Positions 49,120-58,800 of a DNA stretch of 64,000 bases are shown in pieces. The position numbers were made by a program, and so were the translations under genes. The stretch lies in contig NZ_BONW01000016.1 of the NCBI RefSeq assembly GCF_016862915.1, positions 248,001 through 312,000 of the forward strand, read 5' to 3'. The number at the start of each line of letters is the position of its first letter. The first letter of the stretch is position 1. Source of the DNA: Plantactinospora endophytica (lineage in GTDB: Bacteria; Actinomycetota; Actinomycetes; Mycobacteriales; Micromonosporaceae). The notes under the pieces are model-generated. The model saw only the letters and a list, made by a program, of their open reading frames with translations. It ran no database searches and was not told where the DNA came from.

Positions 49120-50379
49120 TCAGACGGGGGCGGGAGCGGAAGCGGGCGAGGGTCGGGTCATGGTGAAGCGCCGCAGTGGTGGGACGAGGGCGGTGATCAG
49201 TGCCAGTCCCGAGAGGCAGGTGACCCCGCCGACGACGAGCGCCGTACCGGCGGAGGTCTCGGCTCCGACCAGCCCGGCGCGGAGGCCACCGGCGTGCGGT
49301 CCGGCCACCCCGACGATGTGTTCGAGTGCGGCGACGCGTCCCCGGTGGGAGTCCGGTGTCGACGACTGCACGATGGTGCCTCGGGCCACGACGGACCAGG
49401 TGTCGGCGGCGCCGGCCAGGGCGAGCAGGGCGAGTACGACCGGAAGTTGACCGCTCACCCCGACTCCGGCGAGCGACACCGCCCACCCGGCGCCGCAGCC
49501 CAGCAGTACGAGGCCGGGACGGCGGGACCGGGTGACCGTACCGGACAGCGCGGACGCGAGGATTCCGCCGAGCGCGACCGCCGAGGTGAGCAGGCCGAGG
49601 ACCTCCGGCGACCCGCCGAACCGCTCCTGGTTGACGACCGGAAACAGGGCCATCGGCATGGCCAGCACCGTGGCGCACAGGTCCACCATGAATGCACCTC
49701 GGATCGCGGGCGTACGCGCGACGAACGCTATGCCCGCCCAGACCGCGCCCGCGCCGGCCCGGCCGGCCGCCGCGGCCGGCTTCGTCGGCGGCAGTCCGGC
49801 GATTCCGATCAGGGCAGCCACGCAGAGCAGCGCGTTGCCCACGAAACACACGGTGGTGCCCCACCGCGCGGTGAGCACCCCGGCGAGGGCCGGGCCGAGC
49901 AGCAGCGCCATCTGGAAGGACAGGTGGTTCAGGGCCAGCCCGCCGGCGAGCCGGTCGGTGGGGAGCAGCCGGGGGACGAAGGTACGCCGGGCGGGGCCGC
50001 CGACCGCCGAGAAGCCTCCCGCGACACCGACCAGCGCGAGCATGGCCCACACCCCGTCGTCGGACCGGACGGCCACGGCGGCCATCAGCAGGCTGGTGAG
50101 GATCTGCCCCCAGGTGGTGACCAGGGCCAGGCGGCGTCGGTCGACGTGGTCGAGGAAAGCGCTGCCGATCAGGGCGAACGCGACCAGCGGGGCGGCGGCG
50201 AAGGCGCCGATCAGCCCGACCTTCACCGGGTCGTGGGTGTGTTCCCAGACGTAGAGCGTGACGGCGAAGACGCTCATTTGGCCACCGAATCCGGCGGCGG
50301 TGGTGCCCAGCCAGAGGCGGCGGAAGGCGGGGTACTCGCGTAGCGGGCGGACGTCGACCAGGGCGCCGAGGAGTTTCAT
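49120..50379 (-). CDS. MFS transporter (EntS-like MFS_3 group)
   Basis: 419 residues with 12 helices. It begins RPLREYPAFRRLWLGTTAAG, the usual N-terminus of MFS_3 exporters, followed by DHVDRRRLALVTTWGQI (motif A-like) and GPALAGVLTARWG (motif C-like). ATG 50377-50379 overlaps the MarR stop (ATGA), so the two are translated together. The substrate is probably the ligand of the MarR protein. Confidence 0.88.
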   Translation of the reverse strand: MKLLGALVDVRPLREYPAFRRLWLGTTAAGFGGQMSVFAVTLYVWEHTHDPVKVGLIGAFAAAPLVAFALIGSAFLDHVDRRRLALVTTWGQILTSLLMAAVAVRSDDGVWAMLALVGVAGGFSAVGGPARRTFVPRLLPTDRLAGGLALNHLSFQMALLLGPALAGVLTARWGTTVCFVGNALLCVAALIGIAGLPPTKPAAAAGRAGAGAVWAGIAFVARTPAIRGAFMVDLCATVLAMPMALFPVVNQERFGGSPEVLGLLTSAVALGGILASALSGTVTRSRRPGLVLLGCGAGWAVSLAGVGVSGQLPVVLALLALAGAADTWSVVARGTIVQSSTPDSHRGRVAALEHIVGVAGPHAGGLRAGLVGAETSAGTALVVGGVTCLSGLALITALVPPLRRFTMTRPSPASAPAPV

Positions 50380-50894
50380 CGCAGACGTCCGTCGAGGGCC
50401 TTGGCGAGGTTGTCGTCGAGGCGCTGCCGGAACGAACGGGTGGCCAGGGCGGCGTTGACGTCCTCGACGGCCCGGCTGAGTGCGTAGGGGATCTCCTCCT
50501 CCAACTCCCGTACCGTCGCCTCGGTCGCCCGCCACTCCGCCTCCAGCAGCGGCAGGATCTCCCGGCCCCGGTCGCTGAGCCGGATCCGTCGGGTCCGACC
50601 GTCACCGCCCTCGGCGCTCTCGACGAACCCGGCCGTACGCATCGCGGCGGCCGTCTGGCTCATCGCCGAGTGGGTCACCTCCACGGCGGTGGCCAGTTCC
50701 TGGATCGTCATCGACTCGTGCCGGGAGAGCTGGATCAGCGGACCCACGAACCGGGGGCGCAGGCCGGGCAGGCCCGCCTGCCGGTAGAGCGTGGCGATGT
50801 CCTGGTCCATCTCGCCGAGCATCCGCCAGAGGGGACGCCAGTGGCTGCTGTCCAGTAGGTCCTGGCGGCTCGCCTGATTCTGCTGATCGGCCAT
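50376..50894 (-). CDS. MarR-family transcriptional regulator
   Basis: 172 residues. Winged helix: MTIQELATAVEVTHSAMSQT with the wing AEGGDGRTRRIRLSDRGREI. Helices at both ends form the dimer interface. A near-perfect dyad lies 7 bp before its start codon. No Shine-Dalgarno is seen before ATG 50892-50894, so the mRNA may be leaderless. It should repress itself and the MFS gene until a ligand binds. Confidence 0.92.
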   Translation of the reverse strand: MADQQNQASRQDLLDSSHWRPLWRMLGEMDQDIATLYRQAGLPGLRPRFVGPLIQLSRHESMTIQELATAVEVTHSAMSQTAAAMRTAGFVESAEGGDGRTRRIRLSDRGREILPLLEAEWRATEATVRELEEEIPYALSRAVEDVNAALATRSFRQRLDDNLAKALDGRLR

Positions 50895-50901
50895 GCCAGT
50901 A

Positions 50902-50933
50902 AAGTAACAGAACTTATATAAGAACTGTTACTT
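50902..50933. promoter_or_regulatory. MarR operator, 32-bp dyad
   Basis: AAGTAACAG (50902-50910) pairs with CTGTTACTT (50925-50933), and between them CTTATATAAG (50913-50922) is itself a palindrome; only the two AA steps break full symmetry. It overlaps the expected -10 region of the MarR/MFS operon and is markedly AT-rich in a GC-rich genome. Confidence 0.8.
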
Positions 50934-51173
50934 CGGTCCCGGCGGCGGCCCCGGCCCGACGCTGACGGGTACCCCGGCAGCCGACCCGGGCTGGGTGCCG
51001 GCGCCGCTGGCCGTGCGCGATCCGCAGGGCGGGCCGACGTGATCCCGCTCGGGCTACCCGGCCACCGCCAGGGCCTGGGGCGCGGCCTGCTTCATCCGGG
51101 TACGCGGCCAGGCGAGCCGGACGGCCGCCTCGCCGCACGCGGATACGGCAGTGGCAGCGGCGGGCCCGACGGT
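50934..51173. other. intergenic region, no gene seen
   Basis: 240 bp between the MarR start side and the response-regulator stop. It should hold the -35 region and distal control of the MarR operon. No gene, hairpin or repeat is convincing. Confidence 0.4.
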
Positions 51174-51830
51174 TCAGGTCACCAGACCACGGCGGTAGGC
51201 GTACACCACCGCCTGCACGCGGTCGCGCAGGTCGAGCTTGGTGAGGATGCGCGACACGTACGTCTTGACGGTCTCCTGGCTGATCACCAGCGTCGCCGCG
51301 ATCTCGCTGTTGGACCGGCCGTCCGCGATGAGGCGCAGCACCTCCAACTCGCGCGGGGTCAGCGGAACCTCCGGGGCGTCCCCGGCCGGCCGGATCCGCG
51401 CGGCGTACCTGCCCACGAGTTGCCGGGTCACCTCGGGGGCCAGCAGCGACACCCCGGTGGCGACGGTCCGGATCCCGTGCAGCAACTGGGCCGGCGGCGC
51501 GTCCTTGAGCAGGAACCCGCTCGCCCCCGCGCGCAGCGCCTCGTAGACGTACTCGTCGAGGTTGAACGTCGTGACCACGAGCACCTTGACCGGATCAGTG
51601 ACCCCGACGCCGGCCAGCAGGCGGGTCGCCTCGATGCCGTCCAGGACCGGCATCCGTACGTCCATCACCACCACGTCCGGGCGCAACCGGCGGGCGAGGT
51701 CGACCGCAGCGCGCCCGTCCCCGCACTCGCCCACCACCTCGAGGTCGGCCTGGGCGTCGATGATCGTCGCGAACCCGGTGCGGATCAGCGCCTGGTCGTC
51801 GCAGACCAGTACCCGGACCGGAGCGCTCAC
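51174..51830 (-). CDS. NarL/FixJ-type response regulator
   Basis: 218 residues. Receiver domain with phospho-acceptor Asp57 in VVVMDVRMPVLDG and Lys in FLLKDAPPAQLL. The C-terminal LuxR HTH has TPRELEVLRLIADGRSNSEI and SQETVKTYVSRILTKL. GTG 51828-51830 overlaps the kinase stop (GTGA). It is the cognate partner of that kinase and third gene of the CPBP protease-kinase-regulator operon. Confidence 0.94.
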   Translation of the reverse strand: MSAPVRVLVCDDQALIRTGFATIIDAQADLEVVGECGDGRAAVDLARRLRPDVVVMDVRMPVLDGIEATRLLAGVGVTDPVKVLVVTTFNLDEYVYEALRAGASGFLLKDAPPAQLLHGIRTVATGVSLLAPEVTRQLVGRYAARIRPAGDAPEVPLTPRELEVLRLIADGRSNSEIAATLVISQETVKTYVSRILTKLDLRDRVQAVVYAYRRGLVT

Positions 51831-52984
51831 CCGGGGTTCCCGCCGGGGATGCGGGCCCGCACCACGAACCCGCCGTCCGGACGCCCGCCCGCGCTGAACT
51901 CACCACCGAGTACGCCGACCCGTTCGCGGAGCCCGCGCAGGCCCCGCCCGCTCCCGCCGGGAGACCCGGCCGGCGAACCCGGAGCGTCGGTACTGACCTC
52001 CACGGTGATCTCCCTCGCGCCGTGCTGCACGTGGACCACGGTGCGGCTGCCGTGAGCGTACTTGAGGGCGTTCGTCAGAGCCTCCTGCACGACCCGGTAC
52101 GCGGCGGCCTGCGCGCTGCCGACCGTCTCCCGTGGACCGCCCTCCTCGGTGAACTCCACCGGTTGGCCGGCCCGCCGGGTCTGGTCCACCAGCGCGTGCA
52201 ACTCGCCGACGGACGGCGACACCGGTTCGGTGCCGTGGTCCGGGTTGAGCAGGTCGAGCAGGTGCCGCAGGTCCGTGATGGCCCGCCGACCCGTGTCGGT
52301 GACGGCGGTCAGGGTCTGGTCGAGGCGTTCGGGGACGGCGGTCAGGTACCGCGCCGCCTCGGCCTGTACGACCATCGCCGTCACGTGGTGGGTCACCACG
52401 TCGTGCAGCTCGCGGGCGATGCGGGTGCGTTCGGCGGCGCGGCTGGTCTCGGCGACGTGGCGGCGGCGTTCCGCCTCGGCGGCCCGGGTGGAGCGCAGCC
52501 ACGCCCCGATGCCCCAGGCGACGGCCAGGGCCAGGTAGAACGTCACGAAGCCGACCGGCCGCTCCGGCGCGCCGGCCCGGTCCAGTGCCACCGCCAACGG
52601 CACGTACGCCACGGAGAGAGCGATCGCGGTGGCGTGTCGGTGGCGGTCCAGGTGCAGGCCCGCGCTCAGCAGCGCGATCGGCAGGGCGGTGCCCGCGAAC
52701 GCGTGGTAGCCGCGGAGCTGGTCGACGGCGAAACCGAGGCAGACCAGGGCGAGGCAGACCGCCGGCCACCGGCGGCGCAGGGCGAGCGGAAGGCATTCGA
52801 GCGCGACCGCCGCGACGGCCAGCGCGTCGAAGGGGCGGTTCGGCAGGTCGCCGACCCGGGTTCCGTAACCGTGCAACGCCGGAAGCAGCGACCCGACGAC
52901 GAGCAGCAGCGCGAGCGGGAGATCCCGGACCGTGACGTCGTACCGTCGCCACCGGTCCGGGAGCCGCCGCCAGAGGTCGGTCAC
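51827..52984 (-). CDS. NarL-family sensor histidine kinase
   Basis: 385 residues. A membrane domain of several helices (LALLLVVGSLLPALHGYG; LALRRRWPAVCLALVCLGFA) has no large loop, so it senses at or within the membrane. HisKA_3 dimerisation helix RTRIARELHDVVTHHVTAM has His194, and the ATPase has EALTNALKYAHGSRTVVHV and a G box GLRGLRERV. GTG 52982-52984 overlaps the CPBP gene stop; open frame farther upstream lies inside that gene. Confidence 0.92.
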   Translation of the reverse strand: MTDLWRRLPDRWRRYDVTVRDLPLALLLVVGSLLPALHGYGTRVGDLPNRPFDALAVAAVALECLPLALRRRWPAVCLALVCLGFAVDQLRGYHAFAGTALPIALLSAGLHLDRHRHATAIALSVAYVPLAVALDRAGAPERPVGFVTFYLALAVAWGIGAWLRSTRAAEAERRRHVAETSRAAERTRIARELHDVVTHHVTAMVVQAEAARYLTAVPERLDQTLTAVTDTGRRAITDLRHLLDLLNPDHGTEPVSPSVGELHALVDQTRRAGQPVEFTEEGGPRETVGSAQAAAYRVVQEALTNALKYAHGSRTVVHVQHGAREITVEVSTDAPGSPAGSPGGSGRGLRGLRERVGVLGGEFSAGGRPDGGFVVRARIPGGNPG

Positions 52985-53820
52985 GGCGTGAGCGTAGCGA
53001 CCGCGTCGGCCGGGGTGTCGCCCCGTCGCCGCCGGCGCACCACGTGGCCGCGCCGGTGGGCCAGCCGCATGAACACGGCGGTCAGCAGCACGCCGGCCAG
53101 TACCGCCGACAGGCTCGCCTCCGGCCCGAAGTCGCCGCCGCTGAGCAGGGTCGGGCCGGACGTGACGCCGGCCAGCAGCCCGTCCAGTCCGTCCTTGCCG
53201 GAGACGGTGGCGCCGAAGATGCCGGCCCCGGCGAAGTTCCAGCCGAAGTGCAGGCCGATCGGCAGCCACAGGGTGCGGGTGGCGGCGTAGGCGGCGGCGA
53301 GCATCCCGCCGGCCTCGACCGCGATGGCGAGCGCACCCCAGAGGCTGGCGTGCGGGTTGAGCAGATGTACCAGGCCGAACAGCAGGCCGGTCAGCACCAG
53401 CGCGCCCCAGGTGCCGGCCCGCTCCTCAACGATCCGGAACAGGATGCCACGGAAGATCAGCTCCTCCGTCACGGCGGCGGCGGCCATGAAGCCGAACAGC
53501 GCGGTCATGCCCGTCAGCGAGCCCACGCCGTCCACCCGGTACCCGCCGAACAGGGCGATCACCGCGATGACGACCGCGAACATCCCGGTACCGACCAACA
53601 CCCCCCGACCGGTCGCGGCGCCGGCCCCGGACCGGCCCACCTCCACGACCGCGCGGCGCTCGGTCCGCCGCACCACCCAGCCGTAGGTGAGCAGCGCGAG
53701 TACGGCGGTCGCGATGCCGAGGACGAGCGTGAGCAGCGGGTTCCCGTCCATCGCGGCGACGGCCTGGCCGCCGACGAAGGCGATCACCGCCACGGCACCG
53801 AGCTGCTTCAACAGTCGCAT
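52981..53820 (-). CDS. CPBP-family intramembrane metalloprotease
   Basis: 279 residues, about 8 helices. EELIFRGILFRIVEE is motif 1 (EExxxR), GLLFGLVHLL motif 2, and IGLHFGWNFAG motif 3, so all metal and catalytic residues are present. ATG 53818-53820 follows AGGAGGAG. First gene of the operon with the sensor kinase and regulator, linked by two GTGA overlaps. In bacteria, CPBP proteins cleave membrane substrates or give self-protection against peptides; cleavage of an anti-sigma factor or of the kinase's signal is inferred. Confidence 0.9.
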   Translation of the reverse strand: MRLLKQLGAVAVIAFVGGQAVAAMDGNPLLTLVLGIATAVLALLTYGWVVRRTERRAVVEVGRSGAGAATGRGVLVGTGMFAVVIAVIALFGGYRVDGVGSLTGMTALFGFMAAAAVTEELIFRGILFRIVEERAGTWGALVLTGLLFGLVHLLNPHASLWGALAIAVEAGGMLAAAYAATRTLWLPIGLHFGWNFAGAGIFGATVSGKDGLDGLLAGVTSGPTLLSGGDFGPEASLSAVLAGVLLTAVFMRLAHRRGHVVRRRRRGDTPADAVATLTP

Positions 53821-53999
53821 GACGACTCCTCCTGCGAGACTGCGCGGCCGGAGCGCCGCGACGACGTCGACGCTATGGATCTCGCGGCCCGGAATCGTCA
53901 CCGCACGGTGGACACCTGGCGGTAGCTCGCACGGGGGACGGCGGCAGCCGGGAAGCGGGTACGCCGGCAGAGATGTCCTGCCCGGGGCACGCCAGTGCG

Positions 54000-54036
54000 G
54001 ACGGGCCTTCCCACAGTCGACGTGGAAAGGCCCGTC
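54000..54036 (-). terminator. 15-bp hairpin terminator
   Basis: GACGGGCCTTCCCAC (54000-54014) pairs with 54022-54036 with one mismatch and a 7-nt loop. It lies downstream of the small secreted protein gene and upstream of the CPBP operon. Confidence 0.8.
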
Positions 54037-54109
54037 GCCGGCTGGACGGGTACCTTCGCCGGACGACCGGATGCCGGCGGTCAAGGGGCAGGCGTACCCG
54101 ACCCCGGTG

Positions 54110-54367
54110 CTAGTACGTGAAGGTCCAGAGGAAGTAGTAACCGGGGCCGGTGGGGCCGTACTGGCGGTACTCGCAGTAGTACCAGCTCCACAGGCCGGTC
54201 CGGGCACCCTCGCTGCCGTAGCTGTTGCAGAACTGGCCGTCGTAGTAGACACCGCGCAGCGTGCCGCCCGGCGGGTCTGCGGCAGCCGGAGCGGCGCCGG
54301 TCCCGACCAGGCCGCCCAGGGCGAGCGTCACCGCTGCCACCAGGGTCGCCCATCTGCGTCCGCGCAT
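54110..54367 (-). CDS. small secreted aromatic-rich protein
   Basis: 85 residues. MRGRRWATLVAAVTLALGGL and GAAPAAADPPGG form a clear Sec signal with an AxA-type site near residue 30. The mature peptide of about 55 residues has two Cys and many Tyr/Trp (GLWSWYYCEYRQYGPTGPGY, ending WTFTY). ATG 54365-54367 follows GGGAGGAGG. It looks like a small disulfide-bonded extracellular protein; no family is recognised. Confidence 0.82.
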   Translation of the reverse strand: MRGRRWATLVAAVTLALGGLVGTGAAPAAADPPGGTLRGVYYDGQFCNSYGSEGARTGLWSWYYCEYRQYGPTGPGYYFLWTFTY

Positions 54368-54658
54368 GAAGCCTCCTCCCGATACCGTCCACAGTGCATA
54401 GACTCCCCGTCGAGCCGGGCCCTGGGACATCGATGATGATGAAAGTAAGGCTCACACGGGTACGCCCGGCCCGGCTCACGACAACGGGCGGTACTGCGAC
54501 GACGAACCGTCAGCGGGGTCTCCGTCGAACGGGCATCCGCCCTGCCGGGTCGCCGGATCGGCGCCGGGCGACTTCGGCGTCGTCCCACCGGCACGGCGGC
54601 CGGGACACGGATTCGTCCCGACCGGGTCGGGCCACCGCGCTCGCCCACGAGGTCGTGG
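54368..54658. other. intergenic region, no gene seen
   Basis: 291 bp between the small secreted protein gene and the squalene-cyclase-like gene, both minus strand. It should hold the secreted protein's promoter. ATGATGATGAAAG (54432-54444) is a locally AT-rich patch on the plus strand. The open frames here are Arg/Pro-rich and not gene-like. Confidence 0.4.
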
Positions 54659-55693
54659 TCATGGTCGTGATCCGTCGGGCCGGACGTGCGGGCCGACGGC
54701 GGCAGGCACGTCGCCTCGACCGCGCCGTTCCGGGTCGTCCCACCACCGCAGGACGGTGGTCGCGAGGAACGTCAGCCACTTCGAGGGCTCCCCGGCGGCG
54801 GCGTCGACCTCGAACCAGACCCGGCCGGGCTGCCGCCCCGCCTGGAGCCAGACACCGTCCGGCTGACGGGCGGCGCGGATCCGCTCGACCGCCTCCGCCA
54901 TCCGCCGGTCCGGCCCGGTGCCGTCGTGCAGCGATGCCGCCCGGAAGTAGCAGGCCGCGTTGAGCACGCTGTAGGTCCAACGGAACGGGTACCCGAAACG
55001 CAGTGCCCAGGGCCCGACCGGCTGACCCGTCGACAGCCTGCGGTACAGCCCGCGCGCGAGTAGGTAGTCCTCGCCGGAGCGGCGCGCCTCGCGTACCCGC
55101 TCGCGGTCGCCGGTCGCCCGCTCGTAGTCGAGCAGACCCTTGAGCGCGTTGAGGGTGGAGTGGAACGAGGACTTCGTCGCCCCGTCGACCCACTCGCAGT
55201 TCCAGCCGCCGTCGGACAGCCGGTGGGCGAGGAACCAGTCGACGATGCCGTCCACGTCGGCACCGAGCCAGAGACCGTTCGAGAGCGTCCACGAGTTGAC
55301 GCAGCAGTCGACCTCGCCGCCCCAGTACGGCAGGTCGTCGTACTCCCAACGGCTGTTCGCCGCGAGTTTCTCCGCCGTACCGGCGAGCGCGTCGGCGTCC
55401 AGCCCCCACTCGCGCAGCGTGTTCAGCGTCCAGGTGGTCGCCGTCCACGGCTGGCCGCCCTCCTGCGCCTCCGGGCCGTGCCAGTCGAAGTCGGCCGGGA
55501 AGAATGCGCCCCCGGCCCACTGCCCGTCGGGATCCTGTAGCGCCAGCAGCCGTGCGCCGAACCCCTCGGTCCCGACCCGGGCCCTCGTCGCCGCCCACAC
55601 CTCCGCCGGCAGCCGCAGCAGGTCCCGCTCGACCTGCCAGCGCAGGGCGGGGTCGGAGTCCAGTAGCCAGTCGGTGAGCGAGCTGCCAACCAT
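54659..55693 (-). CDS. squalene-cyclase-like alpha-toroid protein
   Basis: 344 residues with repeated prenyltransferase/squalene-oxidase type helices: QDPDGQWAGGAFFP, RLSDGGWNCEWVDG and RQPDGVWLQAGRQPGRVWF are QW-like motifs. The acid motif DXDD of true cyclases is not seen, so catalysis is doubtful; many such proteins are hypothetical. It has no signal peptide. ATG 55691-55693 is preceded only by a weak site, and codons upstream are not gene-like. Confidence 0.75.
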   Translation of the reverse strand: MVGSSLTDWLLDSDPALRWQVERDLLRLPAEVWAATRARVGTEGFGARLLALQDPDGQWAGGAFFPADFDWHGPEAQEGGQPWTATTWTLNTLREWGLDADALAGTAEKLAANSRWEYDDLPYWGGEVDCCVNSWTLSNGLWLGADVDGIVDWFLAHRLSDGGWNCEWVDGATKSSFHSTLNALKGLLDYERATGDRERVREARRSGEDYLLARGLYRRLSTGQPVGPWALRFGYPFRWTYSVLNAACYFRAASLHDGTGPDRRMAEAVERIRAARQPDGVWLQAGRQPGRVWFEVDAAAGEPSKWLTFLATTVLRWWDDPERRGRGDVPAAVGPHVRPDGSRP

Positions 55694-55836
55694 CACCGCA
55701 GGGTAGCGCCGACCGGACCCACGCGTGGGGGGCCGGTGCGGGGCCGAACCCGAATCGGACGGTGGCTGACAGCCTGCGGACAGTGATCTGAAAGGGGTGC
55801 CCGGATAACGTCCGGCTCTCACCCTTGGAGGATGCC

Positions 55837-58800
55837 GTGGTCCTGTCGCGCGGTCTTGTCGCCTCGCTCGCACTGCTGGTGCTGGTGCCGACCGGTCTGG
55901 CGGTCACCGGGCCGACGCCCACCGTCGCGGCACCGGCCACTCCGCAGGCGCCGGGCCCGGACGGACCACAGGGGCGCGGGTCGGAAGCGGGTGCACCGGA
56001 CGGGACCGGACAGGGGGCGCGCGCCGACGGCGACAACGGCTCACCGGCCGCCGTGGCGCGCGCCTCCGGGCGACGTGTCGAGATCATGGCCGAGCGGTCC
56101 GAGACGCGACAGGTGTTCGCCAACCCGGACGGCACGGTCACGGCAGAGCTGACCGTCGAGCCGGTCCGGGTCAGGCGCGGCACCGACTGGGTACCCGTGG
56201 ACACCTCGCTGCGGGCGGGCCCGGACGGCCTGCTCAGCCCGGCCGCCTCGGCGGTGTCGCTGGCCTTCTCCGGCGGCGGGGCCGCACCCCTGGTACGGCT
56301 GGCGGACGGTGACCGGCGCATCGAGCTGCGCTGGCCGGGCGACCTGCCCCGGCCCGTGGTCGACGGCGACACCGCCAGCTATCCGGAGGTGCTGCCCGGG
56401 GTGGACCTGCGGATGAGGGCCACCAGCCGGGGCTACGCCCAGGTGCTGGTGGTCAAGACCCGGGAGGCGGCCCGGAACCCACGGCTGGCCAGGCTCCAGT
56501 TCGGACTCTCCAGCCGGGGTGTGACGCTGGCGGCGGAAAGATCGGGTGCACTGACGGCGAAGGATCCCGACGGGCAGGTCGTCTTCCAGGCGCCGCCGCC
56601 CCGGATGTGGGACTCGCCGAGCGGCGGCCCTCGGCTACCGATGCCGTCGGACCCGCCGGTCGAGCCGGCCGACGGGAACAGGTCGTCGGGTGCCCGGACG
56701 GCCACGGCCGGAGCCGACGGCGGCGCGGCGCGGGCCGAGCACCGGGCCCAGGGCCGGGTCGAGCTGTCGAGGAGCAGCCTCGCCGTGATCCCGGACCCGC
56801 GACTGCTGCGCGACCCGTCGACGAACTTTCCGCTCTTCGTCGACCCCGACTTCGGCGCGGGGCTCAGCGGCTGGGGCGAGGTGCTGGAACAGCATCCCGG
56901 CCAGTCGTACTGGGGCGGGGACGGGGACCCGGTCGCCAAGGTCGGCTTCTCCGACTGGGAGGTCCCGACGGTCCGGTACCGGTCGTACTTCCTCTTCGAC
57001 ATCGCCTGGCTGCGGGACCGGAACGTCACCGTGAGCTGGGCCAAGTTCAACGCCCGGGCGGTCTACTCGGCGTCGTGCAGCCCGCGCTGGGTCGACCTCT
57101 ACCACGTGGGACCGATCGGCCCCGGCCTGAGCTGGAACACCCAGCCCTGGGCGACCTACCTCGGCGGGCAGAACGTCGCGCACGGCTACAGCGCCGCCTG
57201 CGGCCCGAACTGGGTGGGCTGGGACGCCCTCGGCGGGGTACGGAGCGCGCTCGGCGGGCGCTCCCCGGCGGTGGCGTTCATGCTGCGGGCCGGCGACGAG
57301 GGTGACCGGATCGCCTGGAAGAAGTTCGAGACCAACCCGAACCTGACGATCACCTACAACCAGGTCCCGACCGTGCCGACCGGGCTGTCCGGAGAGCACC
57401 GGGCCTGCGCGGCGGAGCCGAACGAGGCGTACGTCTACACGGCGGCACCGGTGTTGCGGGCGACCGGCAGCGATCCGGACGGCCACCAGGTGAAGCTGCG
57501 GTTCGAGTGGTGGAACCGGGGCACCAACACCCTGGTCGGCTCGACGACGACGCTGGGCCAGTCCTCGGGTACCCCGTTCGCGGTGACCGTCCCGTCCGGC
57601 GCGTTCCAGGACGGCAGCAAGATCCGCTGGCGGGCCCGGGCGCTCGACGACCGCGACGAGTCACCCTGGACCGGCTGGTGCGACCTCACCGTGGACCAGG
57701 TGGCGCCGGACCGGGCACCGCTGGTCTCCTCCACCGACTATCCGGAGCAGGACCTCGGTGGCGGGCTCGGCCGGACCGGCACCTTCACGTTCACCGCCAA
57801 CGGGGTGCCGGACGTGGCCCGCTACCGGTACTGGCTCGGCAACTCGCCGCCGCACGTCGTCGACGCGGCGAACGTCGGTGGAGCGGCGACGGCCCGGCTG
57901 ACGCCGACCGACTGGGGACCGACGGACCTGTACGTGCAGAGCCTCGACCGGGCCGGGAACCCCAGCCCCAACATCACGAACTACCACTTCAGGGTCGGCC
58001 GGGGCACCGGGCCGGTCGGGTACTGGCGGTTGGACGGGAAGGGTGCCGAGACGAGCGCCCTGGACGGGTCGGGCCACGGGCACCACGGCACCGTCAGCAA
58101 CTCCGGGTCGACACCCGTCGGTGCCGCCTGGACCCTGGGCCGGAACGCGGACGCGCTGCGCTTCGACGGCACTGCCGGGCACGTCAGCACCGGCAACGGC
58201 TCGACGGTACGCACCGACGCCACCTTCACGGTCGCGGCCTGGGTACGGCTGGACGACGCCGACGGCAACTGGCACACGGCGGTGAGCCAGGACGGCAACC
58301 GGGGCAGCGGTTTCTACCTCCAGTACGTGCCGATGTCCCGGAGTTGGGCCTTCGCCATGCTGCGCTCGGACGTCGACGCCGCCCTCGCCGACCGCGCCGT
58401 GGCTGCCACCCCGGCACCCGTCGGAGTCTGGACCCACCTCGCCGGGGTGTACGACGTGGCGACCGCGACGATGCGGCTGTACGTCGACGGCGTACCGGTG
58501 GCGTCCACCACGCACGGCACCCCGTGGCACCACGACGGCGGCACCGTGCAGATCGGGCGGGCCCGGCACAACGGCGCGCCGGTCGACCACTGGACGGGCG
58601 CCGTCGACGAGGTACGGGTCTTCGACCGGCTGCTCGTCGACGAGGAGATCCGCGAGCTGGCCTCGTCTCCGGCGAACGACGAGGGACTCTGGCCGATGGA
58701 GGAGGGGCAGGGCGGCACGGCCGGCGACGTCTCGGGCAACTTCCGCACGGCGACGGCGACCGGCGGGGTGACCTGGGCATCGGGTGCGGTGGGCGCCGGT

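Noticed and set aside
54092-54102. Another exact copy of the GTCGGGTACGC motif (inverse)
   Set aside because: It lies next to the end of a small secreted protein gene with no link to the radical-SAM cluster, so I treat it as chance.
55694-55873. 60-codon N-terminal extension of the squalene-cyclase-like protein
   Set aside because: Arg/Pro-rich, no homology-like pattern, and it runs into the divergent LamG gene.
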